Source: Paenibacillus sp. Root444D2
GTDB taxonomy: Bacteria > Bacillota > Bacilli > Paenibacillales > NBRC-103111
NCBI RefSeq assembly: GCF_001426375.1
Contig: NZ_LMEO01000023.1
Location: forward strand, 107,592-171,591
Direction of reading: 5' to 3'
DNA length: 64,000 bases
Part shown: one piece after another, positions 59,782 through 64,000 of the stretch
Numbering within the stretch: the stretch's first letter is position 1
How the letters are laid out: the number at the start of each line of letters is the position of its first letter
Translations under genes and position numbers: made by a program
Notes under the pieces: model-generated
Told to the model about the DNA's origin: nothing
Seen by the model: the letters and a program-made list of their open reading frames with translations, nothing else
The model's database searches: none

Positions 59782-60318
59782 ATGAATAAATTAATCATAT
59801 GGATTGTTCTTCTTGTGTTTCTATTTCCCGCAAATACCTATGCGCTATCCTGTGCGCAAATGCCATCGATGGATCAGGCTTATGACCAATATGACGGTGT
59901 AATTATTGGGCATGTTGAGGGTGTAGTTCGCAAAAAGGAGAGTAATCAAATTCAATTAACCGTCGTAAAAAGCTATAAAGGTATTGAGGAACATACAATA
60001 AAAGTGGGCGAAGACATCACATGGGGATCACTTAATGGGCCAAGTGAGAAGGGTGTAAACTATCTCTTTTTTCTAAAAAAGAAAGGGGATGAATGGGTAA
60101 ACCCGCTTTGCGCCCCATCCAAGAAGCTAGTCGACGCATCCAAAGAGCTCGACTATTTGAAAGATAAAGAGGTCCCCTTGAAAGAGGCTAAAGGTACAGC
60201 AGAATCTGTTACTTCCATAGGAGACCCTACGTCCAATCGCTGGATTATCATCGCCATCTTTGTTGGTTTGATCGGGGCAATCTTATATAGAATTCTACGT
60301 TATAGGAAGCGATTTTAG
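59782..60318 (+). CDS. Secreted, C-terminally anchored TIMP/NTR-like protein
   Basis: 178 residues. Signal peptide 1-22, with mature Cys at 24 (ALSCAQMPS). The next ~90 residues follow the netrin/TIMP-like pattern (YDGVIIGHVEGVVRKK, LTVVKSYKGIEEHTIKVGED, GVNYLFFLKKKGDEWVNPLC). A TM at ~153-172 and a basic tail (RYRKRF) anchor it. This is a surface protein of unknown role. An AAAGGCGG site precedes the ATG. Confidence 0.8.
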   Translation: MNKLIIWIVLLVFLFPANTYALSCAQMPSMDQAYDQYDGVIIGHVEGVVRKKESNQIQLTVVKSYKGIEEHTIKVGEDITWGSLNGPSEKGVNYLFFLKKKGDEWVNPLCAPSKKLVDASKELDYLKDKEVPLKEAKGTAESVTSIGDPTSNRWIIIAIFVGLIGAILYRILRYRKRF

Positions 60319-60357
60319 AGAAATAAATAAGCATTTACTTGCTTCACTAGCCTTTTC

Positions 60358-60386
60358 AGACTTGTGCATAGTCACAGGTCTTTTCT
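60358..60386 (+). terminator. Terminator after the TIMP-like gene
   Basis: AGACTTGTG-CATAGT-CACAGGTCT stem followed by TTTTC. Confidence 0.75.
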
Positions 60387-60538
60387 GTGCATGTTTCCTT
60401 TTTGCAAAAATAGAACTTAGACTTTGGTCTAGGTTTTTTCGCGACCTTTGGCTAACGAAAGACAGTACCTTAGTGCGTTAAGAAGTTAGTGGATCTCTTT
60501 TATAATGAAGATAACGTAAAGGAGAGCGAGGAATTGAT

Positions 60539-61213
60539 GTGAAAAAAACTTCGTGGTGGTCGTATATAATGGCTTGCAGCGGCTTGCTATTGATCCCCCT
60601 AGTGGGTCTCATCTACATTCATCTGAATCAGGCGGACGGGGTGGCTTACAGCTTAGTTACTGATTTGGATCGGCAAATTCCGTTTATGAAGAGCTTCGTT
60701 ATACCTTACCTGTCTTGGTATGGGTTTCTGTTGGTTGGGTTCCTATATTTGGCTTATAAGGATCGCAGCATGTACTATAAAACACTTTTTCAGTTCATAA
60801 TGGGTCTTCTCCTGTGCTATGGGGTATATGCTATATATCAGACGACTGTTCCTCGGCCGGAGCTAACCGGAAGCGATTGGCTGCTGCGGATGGTACAGTG
60901 GGTGTATCGATCAGATCAACCGTTTAACTGTTTTCCAAGTACGCATGTGTTAACTTCGTATTTAATGATGAAAGCCTATTTAAGATCAACAACTATATCT
61001 TGGTCCTACAAAATAGCTGTTACGAGCATGTCACTGCTCATTATTGTATCGACGCTGCTCGTAAAGCAGCATGTTCTTCTGGATATCGTAGGTGCTGTAC
61101 TGATTTCAGAGGGTGTCGTGTACGTTGTGGAACGTTTTAGAATTAGTTTGTTGAAAGATTCGGTGGCTGTGAATACGCAGCAGCGAAAGTTAGAAGGGGG
61201 ACTTAGAAGATGA
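60539..61213 (+). CDS. PAP2-superfamily membrane phosphatase/phosphotransferase
   Basis: A 224-residue protein with about six TM segments. GTG start; CGAGGA lies 6 bp upstream, and the nearer ATG is out of frame. PAP2 motifs are TTVPRPEL (charged motif 1 region), FNCFPSTHV (motif 2, PSTH instead of PSGH) and KQHVLLDIVGA (motif 3, His and Asp). It resembles the inositolphosphotransferase-like subgroup more than simple phosphatases. The next gene overlaps by 4 bp, so the two probably work together in membrane lipid or glycolipid synthesis. Confidence 0.88.
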   Translation: MKKTSWWSYIMACSGLLLIPLVGLIYIHLNQADGVAYSLVTDLDRQIPFMKSFVIPYLSWYGFLLVGFLYLAYKDRSMYYKTLFQFIMGLLLCYGVYAIYQTTVPRPELTGSDWLLRMVQWVYRSDQPFNCFPSTHVLTSYLMMKAYLRSTTISWSYKIAVTSMSLLIIVSTLLVKQHVLLDIVGAVLISEGVVYVVERFRISLLKDSVAVNTQQRKLEGGLRR

Positions 61214-62391
61214 AACGTAGGGACAAACTATTAATCCTAACAGGCAGCCTAGGGGACGGGCATAATAAAGCAGCGCAAGCGATTCTGGAAGCTGCACGGT
61301 TTTATAAACCGGATGTAGACGTGAAAGTGGTTGATTTCCTAGAGTGGACGCATCCTTACCTGCATTCGGTGGGCAAATACTGCTATATGCAGTGGGTGAA
61401 AAGTCTGCCTTCAGTTTACGGGTATTTGTACCGCAAGACGCGAGAGGATAATACATTGTCCCATATGTTCAAAAAGATGAAATCGTTCAGCACCGATAGG
61501 ATGCTGGAACTGCTGGACGAAGAGGAGCCGACGGAAGTGGTGTGCACCTTTCCAGGAGCGGCCGCGGCGATGTCGTACTTAAAATGTAATGGACTGACTA
61601 CGGTGCCTACTGTGACAGTGATGACCGATTATACTGATCACAGTTACTGGGTTCATCCCGGTACGGATCGTTATCTGGTTGGTGCCGAGCATGTGAAGCA
61701 ATCGCTTCTGCGTTACCGGATTCCGGAACAGCGTATTATGGTTACGGGTATTCCGATTCGAAGGCCTTTCACGCAAACGTATGATCGTAATGAGCTCCGT
61801 GATAAGCATGGATTGCATCGTGACATGCCTACTGTACTGGTAATGGGCGGCGGGCATGGTTTGATTGGCAAGCAGTTCAAGTCTGTGCTGCAATCAGATG
61901 ATTTGGCGGTGCCGGTGCAGTTTGTATTCGTATGCGGACGCAACGAGAAGCTGAAGCAGCAGCTAGAAGAGGAGCTGGGCGGCGAGAAAACACGTCATCG
62001 CGTGATGGTCACAGGATTCGTGGATCATGTCCACGAGCTGATGGCTTTATCCGATCTGATTGTGACGAAGCCGGGAGGACTTACCGTATCCGAGGCGCTC
62101 GCACTCGAGCTACCGATGATGCTGTACAAGCCGATACCTGGTCAAGAGCAGGATAATGCGGCATTTCTTGTTGGCCTTGGAGCTGCGATTGAAGTAAAGA
62201 ATGCCGTGGAGCTGAAAAGACAATTGCTTGAGGTTATCGCCAACCAGTCTTTGCTCGTGAGACTTAAGAAAAATGCAAAGCTTAGTCAGCAGAACCCAGA
62301 TGCTCTTCACACGCTGAATGCGATATTGGATACTCACCATCATTTCATCCCTGCGCTAGATGGTCTGCAGCTAGCCTATGCAAATGTGTGA
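61210..62391 (+). CDS. MGDG-synthase-type glycosyltransferase (UgtP-like)
   Basis: 393 residues of a GT28/GT-B fold. The N-terminal lipid-acceptor domain begins LTGSLGDGHNKAAQAILEAA, the MGDG synthase signature. The C-terminal nucleotide-sugar domain has VLVMGGGHGLIGKQF, MVTGFVDHVHELMALSDLIV and TKPGGLTVSEALALELPMML. It would add a sugar to diacylglycerol at the inner membrane face, giving a glycolipid anchor. ATG overlaps the PAP2 stop (ATGA). Confidence 0.92.
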   Translation: MKRRDKLLILTGSLGDGHNKAAQAILEAARFYKPDVDVKVVDFLEWTHPYLHSVGKYCYMQWVKSLPSVYGYLYRKTREDNTLSHMFKKMKSFSTDRMLELLDEEEPTEVVCTFPGAAAAMSYLKCNGLTTVPTVTVMTDYTDHSYWVHPGTDRYLVGAEHVKQSLLRYRIPEQRIMVTGIPIRRPFTQTYDRNELRDKHGLHRDMPTVLVMGGGHGLIGKQFKSVLQSDDLAVPVQFVFVCGRNEKLKQQLEEELGGEKTRHRVMVTGFVDHVHELMALSDLIVTKPGGLTVSEALALELPMMLYKPIPGQEQDNAAFLVGLGAAIEVKNAVELKRQLLEVIANQSLLVRLKKNAKLSQQNPDALHTLNAILDTHHHFIPALDGLQLAYANV

Positions 62392-62466
62392 TCCATTGGG
62401 CCATCAACAACGAATGTAAAGTTAGTATTGTTTTGGGAGTCCCTTTGTCCCTCTTTTTCCCCTTCG

Positions 62467-62508
62467 AAAAGCACCGTACTTTGGTTCAAAATGTACAGGT
62501 GCTTTTTT
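62467..62508 (+). terminator. Terminator of the PAP2/glycosyltransferase operon
   Basis: AAAAGCACCGTAC pairs with GTACAGGTGCTTTTTT. Confidence 0.9.
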
Positions 62509-62662
62509 GTTGTCAAGTTTGGTGTCAATATGGGGAGTGTGGAGATTTTTCAGACTTAAATCTGTAGATGGGGGATTTACTTGACAAGTTGTTGTTGTCA
62601 ATGTAAGTGGGGAACTCAGTGAAAATGGACGGCCTCTGACTGCTGCTGCTACTTGCGCTTCG
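62509..62662. other. Non-coding stretch, no feature identified
   Basis: T-rich then mixed sequence between the terminator and the GC-rich repeat block. I see no gene or clear site; GTTGTCAA occurs twice (62509 and 62592). Confidence 0.4.
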
Positions 62663-63064
62663 CGCCGGACCGTGGCCAGCCACGAGGTCGCGCCATTGCC
62701 AGTACCACGGTCGGCGACAAGGCCAGCCCCACGGCCGGGACCATGGCCGGAACCATGACTGGCGCCAAGGCCAGTACCGTGGCCGGCACCACGGCCGAGA
62801 GCATGGCCGGAACCATGACTGGCGCCAAGGCTAATGCCGTGGCCAGCACCGTGGCCAGCGCCACGTCCGGCGAAAGGCCAGCATCACGGCCGGAACCATG
62901 ACTGGCGCCAAGGCCAGTACCGTGGCCGGCACCACGGCCGGCGAAAGGCCAGCCCCACGACCGGGACCATGGCCGGAACCATGACTGGTGCTAAGGCTAG
63001 TACCGTGGCCGGCACCACGGCAGTACCGTGGCCAGTAGCATGGCCAGCGCCACGGCCCAACGCC
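62663..63064. repeat. GC-rich GGCC-dominated repeat block
   Basis: About 400 bp of diverged repeats built from GGCCGGAACCATGACTGG and GGCCAGTACCGTGG-type words. AACCATGACT recurs at 62751, 62811, 62894 and 62977 (spacings 60, 83, 83). The 83-bp period is not a multiple of three, so the open frames crossing it on both strands are unlikely to be genes. Base composition is far more GC-rich than the flanks. Confidence 0.9.
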
Positions 63065-63104
63065 GAGCAACTCCGCACCCTTGATGCTCATATACTATAC
63101 GATC

Positions 63105-63986
63105 TTATTTATCCTCATGCATCGTGACCACGATGTCTTGCTCGTAATTTCCAAATTGCTTGCCGAACAAAGTGATACCGCCGCAGTTTGTGGAGTCTTC
63201 TAAGGATGCAATTCGAAAATGGATGTCTTTTGCGAAAGAAATATTTAAGTCTTGGATGGTAATGTCGGAAATCTTCGTTCCGTCCAAGAAAGAGCCTTGC
63301 GGATTGACGGTTATGATTTTCAAAAGACCGTGCTGAGTGAAACCATTTCCCCACCAATCCGGGGATAACACGCCTCTTTGCTTGCCAAAATCACCAGGAC
63401 TCGTCCACTGACCTAGGGGAGTTTCGTTGATAAAAAAAGAAATATCAGATGGCCAATTCTCGTTAAACCCCGGGGCCTCGGAACAGATTTCAAAAGAAAT
63501 TTCCATCGAGCGAAGCTTCTGATTACTATGAAAAAAGTTAGGGATTCTATATTCGACATAGCCGCTCCCGAACCAGAGGATGCCGGCATGCACATGCTGG
63601 GGATCCGCGAAATATCTGGGGTCATCAATGACGCCAATGATTTGGGTAGGCGAAGCAAGACCGCACGTAGGCCTCACTTCGAAAGATGAGTATTGGCCAA
63701 CCGGAATTGAAATCGTATTCGTCGGATGTTCATATGGTCTCTTTGCTTTGAACTGAAGTATCGCAAGCTCTAGCTGCAGATAACATACTTTCTGTGTCCC
63801 GCGAACACCGGTCATACTTTCGGACGTAACAATTCCGGCTTGTTCTAGCTTCTGTATATGCTTAGTCACAATAGCGGATGAAATCTCCAGGCGCTGTGAT
63901 AATTGCTTGATATTCAAAGGTTCTTCACCCAGCAGCTCAATGATTTTCACTCGCGTCTCCGAGGAGAAACATTCTAGGAAGTACAT
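63105..63986 (-). CDS. ArsR-type winged-helix regulator with beta-rich C-terminal domain
   Basis: 293 residues as visible. Residues 1-85 are a winged helix (FSSETRVKIIELLGEEPLNI, ISSAIVTKHIQKLEQAGIVT). Residues ~90-293 are beta-rich with aromatic and Gly residues (VEYRIPNFFHSNQKLRSMEI, LSPDWWGNGFTQHGLLKI), suggesting a ligand-binding or sugar-binding-like sandwich. Such long ArsR proteins are frequent in Paenibacillus next to sugar genes. Only 14 bp upstream are visible and no ribosome site is seen, so the true start may lie outside the window. Confidence 0.85.
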   Translation of the reverse strand: MYFLECFSSETRVKIIELLGEEPLNIKQLSQRLEISSAIVTKHIQKLEQAGIVTSESMTGVRGTQKVCYLQLELAILQFKAKRPYEHPTNTISIPVGQYSSFEVRPTCGLASPTQIIGVIDDPRYFADPQHVHAGILWFGSGYVEYRIPNFFHSNQKLRSMEISFEICSEAPGFNENWPSDISFFINETPLGQWTSPGDFGKQRGVLSPDWWGNGFTQHGLLKIITVNPQGSFLDGTKISDITIQDLNISFAKDIHFRIASLEDSTNCGGITLFGKQFGNYEQDIVVTMHEDK

Positions 63987-64000
63987 ATTTTTGGTCGAAA

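Noticed and set aside
62649..63127. Ala/Thr/Gly-rich or Val/Pro-rich protein genes on either strand
   Set aside because: The repeat recurs at 83 bp, not a multiple of three. Both strands are equally open because of GC-rich composition, and no ribosome site is seen.

Overview
The window looks like chromosomal DNA of a Gram-positive, endospore-forming member of the Paenibacillaceae (Paenibacillus or a close relative). The reasons are an endospore germination receptor operon, many AraC-type regulators including two very long membrane-anchored sensor versions, LplA/LplB/YtcP-type sugar importers that lack their own ATPase, strong AGGAGG ribosome binding sites, and many hairpin-rich intergenic repeats. 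I saw no rRNA, tRNA, complete insertion sequence, integrase or CRISPR array. Family names come from recognising motifs by eye; no search was run.

Layout. 1-2.8 kb: a truncated AraC regulator divergent from a Gfo/Idh/MocA dehydrogenase and a TIM-barrel sugar isomerase. 3-3.8 kb: two unknown small proteins. 3.9-13.9 kb: a membrane AraC sensor divergent from a sugar-binding lipoprotein, then a second binding protein, two permeases and a GH105 hydrolase. The two binding-protein genes share an upstream direct-repeat operator. Between them lie a degraded rlmH copy and a hairpin repeat array. 14-18.6 kb: a spore germination locus that includes an uncatalogued 59-codon gene. 18.8-20.6 kb: a phosphatase and an AraC/GyrI regulator. 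20.7-21.6 kb: an array of 114-bp hairpin repeats. 22.4-32.5 kb: a second oligosaccharide importer with an unrecognised large enzyme, another GH105 hydrolase and two AraC regulators. 32.5-37 kb: DoxX, LigB dioxygenase, HxlR, ArsR/SRPBCC and a second Gfo/Idh protein.

37-47.6 kb: an intergenic stretch with operator-like palindromes, a heptamer repeat and a second degraded rlmH copy, then a guanidine-use locus. That locus has an APC permease and, divergently, two carboxyguanidine-deiminase-type proteins, a biotin carboxylase and allophanate hydrolase. Each arm starts with a guanidine-I (ykkC) riboswitch, and a GlnR/TnrA-type box lies between them. Guanidine would be imported, carboxylated, deiminated to allophanate and hydrolysed to ammonia and CO2.

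47.8-64 kb: a 51-bp repeat array, a nucleoside hydrolase, an MFS/ArsR pair, and a nitrogen-scavenging operon (two cytosine-deaminase-like amidohydrolases, PucR and an NMT1-type binding lipoprotein) with a second GlnR/TnrA box. Then come a dense DnaA-box-like cluster before a large YhgE/Pip protein with internal repeats, a TIMP-like membrane protein, a PAP2 plus glycosyltransferase pair, a GC-rich repeat block and an ArsR-type regulator at the edge. The themes are pectin-type oligosaccharide use, nitrogen scavenging and sporulation, set among unusually varied repeats.
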